A program made the translations under genes and the position numbers. Positions 41,270 through 50,833 of a stretch of 64,000 nt of DNA are shown one piece after another. Origin of the DNA: Coraliomargarita algicola (lineage in GTDB: Bacteria > Verrucomicrobiota > Verrucomicrobiia > Opitutales > Coraliomargaritaceae); NCBI RefSeq assembly GCF_033878955.1, contig NZ_CP138858.1, positions 2,046,001-2,110,000 on the forward strand. Direction: 5' to 3'. The first letter of the stretch is position 1; the number at the start of each line of letters is the position of its first letter. The notes under the pieces were generated by a model. That model was given only the letters and a program-made list of their open reading frames with translations, had not been told where the DNA came from and ran no database searches.

Positions 41270-42604
41270 ATGAAAATATTCGAAGAACTCGAATCCGAGG
41301 TGCGTAGCTATGCACGTAACTTCCCGCGTCTGTTTAAACGGGCGGCGGGTGAATTCATATACGATGAAGACGGGAATGAATACATTGATTTCCTAGCCGG
41401 AGCGGGTGCGCTCAATTATGGACACAACCACCCAGTCTTTCGCAAGAAATTGATTGAGTACATTGAGTCCGAGGGCATCACTCACAGTCTGGATCTGCAC
41501 ACTGATGCCAAAAAAGAATTTTTAGAGGCATTTAAGCAGCATATTTTAGAGCCACGCAAACTGGACTATACATTAATGTTTACTGGCCCGACAGGAACCA
41601 ATGCAGTGGAGGCCGCGCTCAAAATTGCGCGTAAAATCACAGGTCGCTCACATGTAGTTTCTTTCACCAACGGGTGGCATGGGCAAACTTTAGGCGCGCT
41701 TTCGGCCACTGCAAATTCGCATCACCGCAATGGTGCGGGCATTGCTCTGACGGGGGGCCACCGCATTCCTTACGACGGTTATTTAGGCGACGAAGTCGAC
41801 ACCACTGAATATTTGGACAAAGTGCTGACAGACAGTAGCAGCGGAGTAGATTTACCCGCGGCGGCTATCGTAGAAACGGTGCAAGGCGAAGGCGGCGTAA
41901 ACTATTGCAGCATGCAATGGCTACAAAGTCTGGCCAAGGTTTGCAAGCGCCATGGCGTGCTCTTGATCGTGGATGACATTCAAGCGGGCAACGGGCGCAC
42001 TGGTGACTTCTTTAGTTTTGAGTTTGCAGGCATTGAGCCAGACATCGTGACGCTCTCGAAATCGTTGAGCGGCTATGGACTACCTTTTGCTATGTTAATG
42101 TTTAAGCCGGAGTATGACAAATGGACTCCAGGTGAACACAACGGCACCTTCCGCGGGAACAATCATGCATTTGTAACTGCAAAGTCAGCACTCGACACCT
42201 ATTGGGCCGACGGCGAGTTCGCGCGTGAGATTAAGGAAAAGGGAAATTATATCGCCGGACGCCTCGACAAGATCGTCGAGAAGTATGGCGATGGCAATTT
42301 CACGGCCAAGGGTCGTGGCATGTTTCAGGGCATCAATTGTGTCAGCAGTGAGATTGCAAGCCAGATCTCACGAGCAGCCTACAAGCGCGGTCTGATCATT
42401 GAAACCAGCGGCACCGACGATCAAATTATAAAGCTACTTTGCCCGTTGACCATCTCACAGGAATCACTGGCGAAGGGCATCGATATTATCGAAGAATCGA
42501 TTCAGGAAGTCTGCGCCGCCCATGGTGAAATCCCTGACGATCCGTGTTACTTCGACGACGTAGTCGTCGAATCGAAAGAAGAATCGCAGCATATCATCGC
42601 ATAA
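41270..42604 (+). CDS. ectB: L-2,4-diaminobutyrate:2-oxoglutarate transaminase
   Basis: A 444-residue class III aminotransferase that makes diaminobutyrate from aspartate semialdehyde and glutamate, the first dedicated step of ectoine synthesis. FAGAGALNYGHNHP, TGPTGTNAVEAALKIAR (phosphate binding of PLP), VDDIQAGNGRTGDFFSFE and the Schiff-base lysine in TLSKSLSGYGLPFA are all typical. The length equals the family norm (420-450). It has a strong context: ectA before, ectC two bases after its stop. The acidic C-terminus is slightly extended. Confidence 0.95.
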   Translation: MKIFEELESEVRSYARNFPRLFKRAAGEFIYDEDGNEYIDFLAGAGALNYGHNHPVFRKKLIEYIESEGITHSLDLHTDAKKEFLEAFKQHILEPRKLDYTLMFTGPTGTNAVEAALKIARKITGRSHVVSFTNGWHGQTLGALSATANSHHRNGAGIALTGGHRIPYDGYLGDEVDTTEYLDKVLTDSSSGVDLPAAAIVETVQGEGGVNYCSMQWLQSLAKVCKRHGVLLIVDDIQAGNGRTGDFFSFEFAGIEPDIVTLSKSLSGYGLPFAMLMFKPEYDKWTPGEHNGTFRGNNHAFVTAKSALDTYWADGEFAREIKEKGNYIAGRLDKIVEKYGDGNFTAKGRGMFQGINCVSSEIASQISRAAYKRGLIIETSGTDDQIIKLLCPLTISQESLAKGIDIIEESIQEVCAAHGEIPDDPCYFDDVVVESKEESQHIIA

Positions 42605-42606
42605 TC

Positions 42607-43014
42607 ATGATCGTACGTAATTTAAAGCAAGCAGCCGACGAGGGGCGTAAGATCGTCTCTCCCGACGGGAACTGGGATAGCACACGCATGTTGTTGCAAG
42701 ACGACGGCATGGGCTTCTCCTTTCACATCACCACGATTTATGCAGGTGCCGATTTTGACATGCACTATCAGAATCATCTGGAATCAGTCTATTGCATATC
42801 CGGAGAAGGAGAAGTGCAATCACGTGAAGACGGGCAGGTTCATGCGATCGCTCCCGGCACACTCTATGTCTTAGACAAACACGATCGGCACACGCTACGA
42901 GCCAAATCAGAGATGAAGATGGCCTGTGTGTTTAATCCGCCGCTGCATGGCACCGAGGTGCACAATGCAGAGGGAGCTTACGAATTAGAGGCCGCTCCAA
43001 TTCAGCAGGGCTGA
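42607..43014 (+). CDS. ectC: L-ectoine synthase
   Basis: A 135-residue cupin that closes the ring of N-acetyl-diaminobutyrate to give ectoine. MIVRNLKQAADEGRKI, GMGFSFHITTIYAG and ESVYCISGEGEVQ are characteristic; metal ligands are expected from the E of ESVYC, Y and the H of DKHDRHTL. The ATG at 42607 is 2 bp past the ectB stop; the frame is open from 42544 but that lies in ectB. No ectD (hydroxylase) follows, so the end product is likely ectoine rather than hydroxyectoine. Confidence 0.95.
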   Translation: MIVRNLKQAADEGRKIVSPDGNWDSTRMLLQDDGMGFSFHITTIYAGADFDMHYQNHLESVYCISGEGEVQSREDGQVHAIAPGTLYVLDKHDRHTLRAKSEMKMACVFNPPLHGTEVHNAEGAYELEAAPIQQG

Positions 43015-43027
43015 GCCCTCCCCTCCG

Positions 43028-44461
43028 ATGATCCTCAGTTTTCTGCTATTCCTCGCGGCATTCGTAGTGATTGGCGTTAGTTCTGTGCGGCACAGTCGCG
43101 GCACCAAGAAGGACTACTATCTGGCAAGCTCATCAGTGGCTCCGTCCTTGGTCGGCCTGTCCGCCGTGGCGACGAACAATAGCGGCTACATGTTCATTGG
43201 CGTGATTGGCTACACCTACGCAACCGGCTTGGCGGCGATCTGGCTAATGATCGGATGGATCGCAGGCGACTACATCGCCTCGACCTTCATCCATGCCCGT
43301 CTACGGCGAGCAACCGCCCACACCAAGGAGGTCAGCTTTGCAGGCGTGCTGAGCCGCTGGGGTGGCCGCGAAGATGTGAGCTTGCAGCGCATCTGCGCCA
43401 TCATCTCGCTCGTATTTCTACTCGCTTACGCCAGCGCGCAACTTGTCGCTGGCAGCAAGGCCTTGCACGTGCTCTTTGGCTGGCCTACCTATGCCGGGGC
43501 AGTGATTGGCGCCATCCTAGTCATCGTGTACTGCCGAGCAGGCGGTATACGCGCCTCAATCTGGACAGATGCCGCACAGTCTGTGGTGATGATCTGTGCG
43601 ATGACGATGATGCTAGTCGTCGGCATTCACAGCTTCGGCGGCATCGGGGGCGCGATCACAAAGATGGAAGCGATCGATGGCTATTTAAATTGGTTCCCAC
43701 AAGATCTCGCCCTCCCCGGACTGGCGGGCGGGCTGCTATTCGCCATAAGTTGGGCTTTTGCGGGCTTTTCTGTAATAGGGCAACCGCATGTGATGGTGCG
43801 CTTTATGACACTGGACAACCCTGGCCAAATGCGTCGTGCACGGGCCTGGTATTACCTCTGGTTTCTCGCCTTCTATCTAATGGCAACGGGCGTAGGCATG
43901 CTTTCGCGCATTTACATTCTCGATCCCGGCAATTTCGATGCAGAGCTCGCCTTGCCCACCATGGCGCAGCAGATGCTTCCCCCCTTTGCCGCGGGGATTG
44001 TGCTGGCGGGGATCTTCGCTGCGACCATGTCCACGGCCGACTCGTTGATCTTAAGCTGCTCTTCCGCGCTGACGCACGACTTACTGCCTGGGAAAATCGA
44101 GAAAACCAAAATCCTCAAGCTCGGAACCGCCTTGATTACCTTAGCCGCACTGGCCTGGGCCTTGCTCAACAAACAAAGCGTTTTTAACTTAGTCATCATG
44201 GCTTGGTCCGGACTCGCAAGTGCTTTTGCACCGCTACTGATCTATCTCTGTCTCGGCGCACAGCCCAGCCGACAAGGATCCGTAATCGCGATTTTCGGAG
44301 GGCTCGGAACGGCACTGCTTTGGCGATTCTTGGGATGGCATGCCACCATCTACGAAGGCATGCCCGGGATCTTAATTGGCTTACTCATTCTAGTGATTGA
44401 TGGGCGACTCTCAGCAGCAGCTCGCAACGAATCATTAACAGAAAAAGAAACATACACATGA
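43028..44461 (+). CDS. Sodium:solute symporter (SSS family)
   Basis: A 477-residue protein with about thirteen hydrophobic helices, of the sodium/proline-pantothenate symporter family. The N-terminal helices with PSLVGLSAVATNNSGYMF and the signature region GGLLFAISWAFAGFSVIGQPH (split over helices 6-7) agree. It lies inside the ectoine operon, 13 bp after ectC and overlapping the aspartate kinase gene by 4 bp (ATGA), so the likely cargo is a compatible solute such as proline or ectoine; this is inferred from context. Helix 1 is near the very N-terminus, without the extra residues of PutP. Confidence 0.85.
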   Translation: MILSFLLFLAAFVVIGVSSVRHSRGTKKDYYLASSSVAPSLVGLSAVATNNSGYMFIGVIGYTYATGLAAIWLMIGWIAGDYIASTFIHARLRRATAHTKEVSFAGVLSRWGGREDVSLQRICAIISLVFLLAYASAQLVAGSKALHVLFGWPTYAGAVIGAILVIVYCRAGGIRASIWTDAAQSVVMICAMTMMLVVGIHSFGGIGGAITKMEAIDGYLNWFPQDLALPGLAGGLLFAISWAFAGFSVIGQPHVMVRFMTLDNPGQMRRARAWYYLWFLAFYLMATGVGMLSRIYILDPGNFDAELALPTMAQQMLPPFAAGIVLAGIFAATMSTADSLILSCSSALTHDLLPGKIEKTKILKLGTALITLAALAWALLNKQSVFNLVIMAWSGLASAFAPLLIYLCLGAQPSRQGSVIAIFGGLGTALLWRFLGWHATIYEGMPGILIGLLILVIDGRLSAAARNESLTEKETYT

Positions 44462-45900
44462 CACAGCACACAGTCGAAAAGATCGGGGGGACTTCTATGA
44501 GTCAATATGCCTCGGTGCGTGATAACATCATTCTGCAAGGTCGCCCGAAGGTCGACGCGTTCAATCGAATCTTTGTGGTATCCGCATACAGCGGCATCAC
44601 CAATCGCTTGCTCGAGCACAAAAAGAACGGGCAGCCCGGCATTTATGGGCTCTTTGCTAAAAGCATGCAAAGCGAGGGCTGGAAGGCAGCGATCACAGAC
44701 TTAAGAAACGAAATAAAGCGCATAAATGCCGAGTTGTTTGCGCATTCAGATTCCTTACACGAAGCGAATCAATTCATCGAGCAACGCATCGACGATGCCG
44801 AAAGCTGCTTGGACGGGCTGTTGCAACTATGTGGGCACGGACACTTCGAGCTCGGCTCGCACCTTGAAACCGTAAGGGAAATGCTGGCGAGTTTAGGTGA
44901 AGCACACAGCGCATGGAACACCGCACGCTTGCTAAACGAAGATGGGATCGCCGCGCGCTTCATTGATTTAACCGGCTGGCAAACACAGCGCCATATCACA
45001 CTGGATGAACGCATACAAGAGGCCTTCGCTGATTTGGATTTGAGTGAAGCGTTCCCCATCGTGACCGGCTACGCGCATAGTCAGCGTGGTTTAATGAAAT
45101 CATTTGATCGCGGCTACAGCGAGATGACTTTCAGTCGACTAGCAGTGCTCACACAAGCGCGCGAAGCGATCATTCACAAAGAATTTCATTTGAGCAGTGC
45201 CGACCCCGGCATCGTCGGCGAGCAAAACGCAGAGCCAATCGGGCGCACCAATTACGATGTCGCCGACCAATTGGCCAACCTCGGCATGGAAGCGATCCAT
45301 CCACGTGCGGCGAAGGGCTTACGCAAAAACGACATCGCGCTAGTGGTAAAAAACACATTTGAGCCACAGCACCCCGGCACACTCATCACCACCGGCTTCA
45401 CGCGCGAGCGGGCACAGGTCGAAATCATCACCGGGTGCACCGACATCTATGCCTTTACCCTATTTGATCAAGACATCGCGGGCAACTTCCATGAGTATGA
45501 TCAAGACATCGTAGAAACGATTCAGCAGTGCAAAGCACATATCGTATCCAAGGGCGTGAATGCCAACACCATCACTCACTACATCAATGCCAACCTGCAA
45601 ACAATTAAGCGCATTCGCGCACGACTGCTCAAGCGTTACCCCGATGCTGAGATCGATCAACAGCGCGTCGCCTTTGTTTCCGCAATCGGCAGCAATATGA
45701 CAATTCCCGGCATCATGGCGCGCGCCACTGGCGCACTCTCGGCGCATAACATCAATATTCTAGCCACTGGCCAATCGATGCGACAGGTAGACATCAATTT
45801 TATCGTGAAAGAGTCCGATTATGAGGCAACCATACGCAGTTTGCACCGCGTCTTAGTCGAAGAAGACGTACCGCGCGGCTCCATCGCCAATGCGGCTTAA
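44458..45900 (+). CDS. ask: Aspartate kinase of the ectoine type (Ask_Ect)
   Basis: A 480-residue aspartate kinase. It opens with VEKIGGTSMSQYASVRDN, the ectoine-cluster variant of the usual K-F-G-G-T-S motif, and has FDRGYSEMTFSRLAVLTQA in the amino acid kinase core. Two ACT-type segments end the protein (VAFVSAIGSNMTIPGIMARA and LATGQSMRQVDINFIV). Ask_Ect enzymes are less feedback-inhibited and supply aspartyl phosphate for ectoine when osmotic stress is high. It overlaps the symporter gene by 4 bp and closes the operon ectA-ectB-ectC-symporter-ask. Confidence 0.92.
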   Translation: MTQHTVEKIGGTSMSQYASVRDNIILQGRPKVDAFNRIFVVSAYSGITNRLLEHKKNGQPGIYGLFAKSMQSEGWKAAITDLRNEIKRINAELFAHSDSLHEANQFIEQRIDDAESCLDGLLQLCGHGHFELGSHLETVREMLASLGEAHSAWNTARLLNEDGIAARFIDLTGWQTQRHITLDERIQEAFADLDLSEAFPIVTGYAHSQRGLMKSFDRGYSEMTFSRLAVLTQAREAIIHKEFHLSSADPGIVGEQNAEPIGRTNYDVADQLANLGMEAIHPRAAKGLRKNDIALVVKNTFEPQHPGTLITTGFTRERAQVEIITGCTDIYAFTLFDQDIAGNFHEYDQDIVETIQQCKAHIVSKGVNANTITHYINANLQTIKRIRARLLKRYPDAEIDQQRVAFVSAIGSNMTIPGIMARATGALSAHNINILATGQSMRQVDINFIVKESDYEATIRSLHRVLVEEDVPRGSIANAA

Positions 45901-45909
45901 GCACAATTA

Positions 45910-46839
45910 ATGATCTCAATGATAAAGCAGACTCCATTCTACGCACACTGGGCCTTAGTCTTGGCGCTCACATTTTGGGGCTCGGTCAATGCCAGCGCTC
46001 AGGACTTCGACGGGCCCGCGTCGACAGTGGCCCCTACGTCATCCAAGGCGAGCTATACAGATACCATCGAATCGCTGGAGGAGCCACTCTACTCCCCTTT
46101 CATTGAGCGCTATGTCTTGGACGAGTTAAAAACACTGCGCAGCGAGATGGCCGCACAGAAACATGAACTCATGCAACAGATCCTCGACCGCGAGCACAAT
46201 TCCGTAGACCGCGCGGTCGCATATTCCACTGACACGGTAACTTACTTCTTTTATCTCATCGCGGGGGTCTCTTCCATTCTGGTGATCATGGGCTGGTCGT
46301 CGATGCGCGACGTGCAGAAGCGTATTCAAGTGGCCGCTGAAGGTCGCGTAACGAAGCTGATCGACGTGTATGAAACACGACTCGAAAAGCTCGAACGCGT
46401 AGTCAAACAGAAGACACAACACATCGAAGAGAACCGCGAAGAAATTGAGCGCACCCAAGACATACAAGCACTCTGGTTACGAGCGGGGCAAGAAAACAGC
46501 CCCGCGCAGAAGATTGCGCTCTATGATGAAATCCTGAAACACAACGCACAAGACGTAGAAGCTCTCACCTATAAAGCACACTCCGTGTTGCAACTAGACG
46601 AGCCGCAATGGGCAGCCAACCTGTGCACCCAGGCGCTCGACATCGATGCCGAAAACAGTCAGGCGCATTACCAACTAGCGCGTGCTTATTGTACCATGGG
46701 CTATAGTGATGAAGCGATCCAATCACTACAGCGAGCGATTCATTTCACTGAATCTTATCGAGCAGAGCTCGGGAGTGATGAGGCACTCAAACCCATGGCA
46801 AGTTTGCCTGAGTTTCAGAAATTATTGTCGAATGTTTAA
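45910..46839 (+). CDS. Membrane-anchored coiled-coil/TPR protein
   Basis: A 309-residue protein 9 bp after ask. An N-terminal signal or anchor (about 9-28, HWALVLALTFWGSVNASA) is followed by a low-complexity linker, a second hydrophobic segment (about 112-132, VTYFFYLIAGVSSILVIMGW), a coiled coil (about 140-185, ETRLEKLERVVKQKTQHIEE) and three TPR-like helices pairs (about 195-300, for example NAQDVEALTYKAHSVLQLDE and QAHYQLARAYCTMGYSDEAI). TPRs bind partner proteins. No named family is recognised. Its end overlaps by 4 bp the end of the convergent sulfatase gene. Confidence 0.7.
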   Translation: MISMIKQTPFYAHWALVLALTFWGSVNASAQDFDGPASTVAPTSSKASYTDTIESLEEPLYSPFIERYVLDELKTLRSEMAAQKHELMQQILDREHNSVDRAVAYSTDTVTYFFYLIAGVSSILVIMGWSSMRDVQKRIQVAAEGRVTKLIDVYETRLEKLERVVKQKTQHIEENREEIERTQDIQALWLRAGQENSPAQKIALYDEILKHNAQDVEALTYKAHSVLQLDEPQWAANLCTQALDIDAENSQAHYQLARAYCTMGYSDEAIQSLQRAIHFTESYRAELGSDEALKPMASLPEFQKLLSNV

Positions 46840-48344
46840 TTTTTAATCTGATTGATGATCGGTGTATATTTTTCTCTGAGTGCGTCCGCACCGGCTTGTC
46901 GACCAGTAGCTTCAAGGTACTGCATGTAAGTTTCAAACCCTTCGACTCCAGGTTGCCCATGCGTAAGTGAGGCATGGAAGGGGCCACCTTCGCGAATCAC
47001 AGTCCACAGCGGGTCCACTACGTCGTTTCCAGTTAAAGCCATTTTCTGCATTTGCGCATCGTGCCACCTTGACAGGCGCCATTGGCCTTCACGGCAGAGC
47101 TCCGGATGATCTAGTGCCAAGTCGTTTTGCTCGTGTGGATCCGCTTCAAGGTCATGCAGCATTTCCTGGGGGAAAAGATGGAAACCATCGTGGTAAGTGC
47201 GCGTATAAAGCCATTTTCCCCAGCGGACTGAGCGCTGGCAAACATGGCAGCATTGGCTAATCGTGACTTCATCGCGCCCCATATCCAAGCCCTCCGTAAT
47301 GGCCGGAGCATAGGACTCGCCATCCCAAATAGCTTGTATTTTACCTCCAAGCAATTCCATGACAGTTGGAGCAAAGTCGATATTGTAATGAAACTGACTA
47401 TTGCGAATACCTTTAGCACCGCCTGGATATTTAATAATCAATGGAACGCGGCAGGTAATGTCATCAGCGGTGCCGTGTTCACCGTAAAGACCCCATTCTC
47501 CTAAATTTTCACCGTGATCAGCTGAAATCACAATCATGGTATCGTCGTAAACGCCGGCCGCTTTCAGGTCTTCCACGATGCAAGCAATTTGATCATCTAC
47601 GTAGCGGACTCCCATGTCATAGCCGTCGATCACTTGACGCACGGACTCACGGTCAGTTGCTTTACCAGGATGACGAGGATACGCGGGATGACCATTTCCA
47701 GTATACATATCGATTTCGTGTGCACAGTGCGGGCCCACTTTCTGATTGTTGGCTTCGATCACCTCATCGGATAACCATTCAGGCAGTGGTTCATTCTCGA
47801 ACTGATTTTCGATGTTCAAGGGCACACGATAAGGGGTGTGGGGGTCCCAATAGTTAATATGCAAATACCAGTTATCTTTCGAAGCATTATCAGCCATCCA
47901 TTTACTGACGACAGGTTGCACAACTTCGGCGGATTCAGCACCACCTTGCCCGGTGTTATGTATTTCGTTGAAGCCAGCATAAAAATGCCATGCCGCATGA
48001 CGTTGACCGAAGGGGCTGATCATTGCAGTGTGATAATTGAGATGTTGCAACTGACGAGCGAGTCCGTGTTCATCAAAATTGTCGCGGAAGCCGCGCTGAC
48101 TTCCTTCAATTTTGGGTTGAGCCGCGGTGCCTCCATGCCCCACAACGCCAGTTTGTATTCCGAAACGCCCCGAGTAGAACGCAGTGCGTGATGGGAGGCA
48201 GGGTGCATCGGGTGTATAACAACGATCAAAGACGACGCCCTCTTTAGCAATCTGGTCGATCGCTGGACTGGTGTTGCGATGATAGCCGTAGCACCCTAAA
48301 TGATCTGGGCGTTGACTGTCGATATCGATGTATAGTATGCGCAT
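46836..48344 (-). CDS. Formylglycine-type sulfatase
   Basis: A 502-residue sulfatase. The N-terminus YIDIDSQRPDHLGCYGY binds the metal, and CLPSRTAFYSGR (C49) is the C-x-P-S-R motif whose cysteine becomes formylglycine. ISADHGENLGEWGLYGEHGT supplies more active-site residues. There is no signal peptide, so it works in the cytoplasm, or on a substrate already taken up. Substrate is not evident; marine Verrucomicrobiota carry many such enzymes for algal polysaccharides such as fucoidan and carrageenan. A sulfatase-maturing enzyme is not in the window. It starts 2 bp after the iclR stop, so the two are co-transcribed. Confidence 0.9.
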   Translation of the reverse strand: MRILYIDIDSQRPDHLGCYGYHRNTSPAIDQIAKEGVVFDRCYTPDAPCLPSRTAFYSGRFGIQTGVVGHGGTAAQPKIEGSQRGFRDNFDEHGLARQLQHLNYHTAMISPFGQRHAAWHFYAGFNEIHNTGQGGAESAEVVQPVVSKWMADNASKDNWYLHINYWDPHTPYRVPLNIENQFENEPLPEWLSDEVIEANNQKVGPHCAHEIDMYTGNGHPAYPRHPGKATDRESVRQVIDGYDMGVRYVDDQIACIVEDLKAAGVYDDTMIVISADHGENLGEWGLYGEHGTADDITCRVPLIIKYPGGAKGIRNSQFHYNIDFAPTVMELLGGKIQAIWDGESYAPAITEGLDMGRDEVTISQCCHVCQRSVRWGKWLYTRTYHDGFHLFPQEMLHDLEADPHEQNDLALDHPELCREGQWRLSRWHDAQMQKMALTGNDVVDPLWTVIREGGPFHASLTHGQPGVEGFETYMQYLEATGRQAGADALREKYTPIINQIKN

Positions 48345-48346
48345 AG

Positions 48347-49096
48347 TTACTGTTTGAGCGTTTGAGTTAGGGATTGAATGATAAATTCAGGTTCGTTTGC
48401 CCGTGAGAAGTGGTACACTTCAGCGACTGCAAGCACGCCGAGAAATGACAAATCATCGGGGTCAAAAGCTGCAGCGGCAAATCGACGAACTCCATTGGAG
48501 TTAAAAGGAAGATCGTAGGCTGTTTGTTGTGACTTTGCGTGACGGATACGTTTTTGTATTTCCTCGCGGTCGATCGGACAGAGGATTCCATTGGCTGTAT
48601 AATGCTGACTCTTCTTTAGCGGCGGAGCTTGTGAAGCAAATGCGTGGCCGACACAAATAACCGCTTCAAACTCAGTGTGCCAGTCACGTAGGAAGCCCGG
48701 TCGAGCTTGAACGCAAAGCTCAGTTTCAGGATTAGTTTGATGGATGAGCTGCATGCCGTCGCAGGTGGGTTCATACCATTCGACAGTGCAATCGGTGGAT
48801 GCAACTAGCATTGCCATGAGTGCTTTCAGCGAATCACGAAAGCGCTCGATCGGAGATTGTAGAGGCTGGAGTCGAAAGAGTGCCTGATACCGCTTTTCCG
48901 GAATCTTGCGAACGATTCCCATTTGTTCCAAGGTGGCCAATAGGCGGAGTGTGGACGCTTTTGGGGTCTCTAATTGTCGACTAATCTGGTCCAGGCTCAT
49001 TGATGAATAGCCTTCGAGTAGCTGTAGCAAGCGTAAGCCACGCTCCAATGCAGGTGCACTTGCTTCTATGCGATCAGACGAGGATTTAATTTCCAT
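48347..49096 (-). CDS. IclR-family transcriptional regulator
   Basis: From the ATG at 49096 the protein has 249 residues. Residues about 13-75 form the winged helix-turn-helix (ALERGLRLLQLLEGYSSMSL, then SRQLETPKASTLRLLATLEQ), and the rest resembles an IclR effector domain, though poorly conserved (IHQTNPETELCVQARPGF). The frame opens at a TTG at 49114 within a palindrome; the ATG is preferred. The start codon lies inside a perfect 32-bp palindrome (49091-49122), very likely its own operator. Being in one operon with the sulfatase, it probably controls use of a sulfated substrate. Confidence 0.85.
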   Translation of the reverse strand: MEIKSSSDRIEASAPALERGLRLLQLLEGYSSMSLDQISRQLETPKASTLRLLATLEQMGIVRKIPEKRYQALFRLQPLQSPIERFRDSLKALMAMLVASTDCTVEWYEPTCDGMQLIHQTNPETELCVQARPGFLRDWHTEFEAVICVGHAFASQAPPLKKSQHYTANGILCPIDREEIQKRIRHAKSQQTAYDLPFNSNGVRRFAAAAFDPDDLSFLGVLAVAEVYHFSRANEPEFIIQSLTQTLKQ

Positions 49097-49122
49097 ATTT
49101 GAAACCAATTTCAAATATGGAA
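49091..49122. promoter_or_regulatory. Perfect 32-bp palindrome over the iclR start codon
   Basis: Arms TTCCATATTTGAAA (49091-49104) and TTTCAAATATGGAA (49109-49122) are perfect complements about a 4-bp centre (CCAA). IclR proteins bind inverted repeats of this length. The left arm contains the start ATG of the regulator gene (complement of 49094-49096), so bound protein could block both transcription and ribosome access. Confidence 0.7.
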
Positions 49123-49140
49123 GAACGCTGCAAGTTTATT

Positions 49141-49836
49141 CTAAAACTTGTAGCTCAGGGATTGCCCAAAGACGTAGGCAGTCTTCCAGCTAGAGCCGCC
49201 GACTGCGCGTTTGGACTGTGTCATTAGATACAATGACAGTTTACTGCGCTCGCTAATTTTGAAGGTGGTCTTGAGGGGGATGAAGCGATTTTCAAATATT
49301 TCGTCTGTATCATAGCGCACGAATACTTCAGTGCTGGCACCGATCCCCACAAGCCGACCATAATCTTCCAATTTGTAATCCAGCCCGAAACGATGCCGCG
49401 AGATCCAGTAGTCGTCGCTGCCTTCAATTTCACGCAGGCCCAGCACGTGACGCATGCTGAACTTGAGATTGTCACTAAGCTGCCAGTGTGGACTGGCGTG
49501 AAGCCAGAAAATATGCAGCCGCCCATAATCATCCCCACAATCACTACGAATGTCCTCCAACAAATAAGTCGCGCCTAAATCCAGATTGGGGTGCACTTTA
49601 TACTGCACCGTCGGGAAGAGCAGCCATGCCCCAAGAAACTTACCTTCATCGAATAGCCGACTCTGGGCTCCCGCAGTGATGCGCCAGTTATCATCTTCGT
49701 AGGCATTGATACTGAGCGACTGCCAGAGACGGACATCGCCGTCAAATTCAGCATTCAGAACTTGTACTGCTGACAATAAACCACCACAGATAAGAACGAG
49801 AGTGGTGTAAACACGGAAACTGTACTTAAAAATCAT
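49141..49836 (-). CDS. DUF2490-like outer-membrane beta-barrel protein
   Basis: A 231-residue protein with a signal peptide (about 1-29, ending VLNAE) and then alternating polar/hydrophobic strands with many Trp and Tyr and a terminal phenylalanine (GQSLSYKF), the pattern of an outer-membrane barrel. VRLWQSLSINAYEDDNWRIT and the RLHIFWLHASPHWQL, SRHRFGLDYKLE strands resemble DUF2490. GGAGGA directly before the ATG at 49836 is a strong ribosome site though very close. It stands upstream of the IclR gene, 44 bp before it, and may be co-transcribed with the regulator and the sulfatase. Confidence 0.75.
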   Translation of the reverse strand: MIFKYSFRVYTTLVLICGGLLSAVQVLNAEFDGDVRLWQSLSINAYEDDNWRITAGAQSRLFDEGKFLGAWLLFPTVQYKVHPNLDLGATYLLEDIRSDCGDDYGRLHIFWLHASPHWQLSDNLKFSMRHVLGLREIEGSDDYWISRHRFGLDYKLEDYGRLVGIGASTEVFVRYDTDEIFENRFIPLKTTFKISERSKLSLYLMTQSKRAVGGSSWKTAYVFGQSLSYKF

Positions 49837-49975
49837 TCCTCCGAAATGAAGAACTCCTCGAATACATCAATACATCTTATCTTAATGCGATGTAGTATTA
49901 GATAGAATTATCAAACACATGAAAGCTTGCCCCTGTCATTTGCAAAACAGCCGCTTGCATCTAGAATCCCCGAGT

Positions 49976-50827
49976 ATGCGTCTTTTCTACTACTGCCTCA
50001 CCTTCACCCTCACAGCATCGCTAAGTGCCAACCAAGTTCGTGAGTTTTGGTTCAACGGCGCAGAGATCAACCGCTACGAACTAACTCAAACACGCTACGG
50101 AGAGTCTCACCCAGGGCACGTCGAATTCATCTACGTCACCGAACCCTTCCTAACCGATGTCCAGGTTAAGAACGAATCCGGGGGGCAGCCATCGACTGAC
50201 GTGCTCAAGCTCAACGCTCTGCGCACTTTTAACACGGGGATCTACAGCTACCGCACCATGAGCAGCACCTTTCAACCGATCGACTTGGAAAAATACCCCC
50301 GAGCGCTCAAAACAAACACCAGTGTACAGGACTGGCGTGGCCAATCTTTTTCACAATTGAACCGAACAGCACAAGGCTGGCGTGGCGAACTGCGCTCCTA
50401 CTTTCAAAGTGAAGCCGATCAAAACTTTGAACTTAGCGATGCCCTACTCGAAGATGCCGTATGGCTCAAGCTACGCCTCTCGCCTCAAAGCCTTCCCACG
50501 GGGCCCATCCAAATCATACCGAGCGGTGTGCATACCCGATTCGCACATAGCCCGGTCCGCATAGAACGCGCCACTGCAGAACGTATCACTCAAGGGGCAA
50601 TGAGTCGCTATATCATCCGCTACGAAAACATCGATCGAGAACTACACATCAACTATGAAACAAAATTTCCCCATATCATCCAAAGTTGGAAGGAGATCGA
50701 AGACGGCAAGCGCATCACACAAGCAGTGCTCACTCACCGTGTAATGAACAGCAACTACTGGTCTGAACACGCTCCTCAAGACGCTTCCAAACGCAAAACG
50801 CTGGGACTAAACCCCATCGCCAATTAA
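49976..50827 (+). CDS. Secreted protein of the family often labelled 'septum formation inhibitor Maf'
   Basis: A 283-residue protein with a signal peptide (about 1-17, FYYCLTFTLTASLSANQ). The N-terminus EFWFNGAEINRYELTQTRYG and HVEFIYVTEPFLTDVQVK, LRTFNTGIYSYRTMSSTF follow a family common in Bacteroidota and Verrucomicrobiota that databases often call septum formation inhibitor Maf. It has none of the Maf nucleotide-pyrophosphatase motifs, so that name is wrong. The function is unknown. The start is the ATG at 49976; the frame opens at 49919 but this would displace the signal peptide. It is convergent with the next gene, 6 bp apart. Confidence 0.7.
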   Translation: MRLFYYCLTFTLTASLSANQVREFWFNGAEINRYELTQTRYGESHPGHVEFIYVTEPFLTDVQVKNESGGQPSTDVLKLNALRTFNTGIYSYRTMSSTFQPIDLEKYPRALKTNTSVQDWRGQSFSQLNRTAQGWRGELRSYFQSEADQNFELSDALLEDAVWLKLRLSPQSLPTGPIQIIPSGVHTRFAHSPVRIERATAERITQGAMSRYIIRYENIDRELHINYETKFPHIIQSWKEIEDGKRITQAVLTHRVMNSNYWSEHAPQDASKRKTLGLNPIAN

Positions 50828-50833
50828 GCCCGC

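Noticed and set aside
49976..50827. Maf nucleotide pyrophosphatase
   Set aside because: Only the traditional label of this family suggests it; the protein is secreted and lacks Maf motifs.
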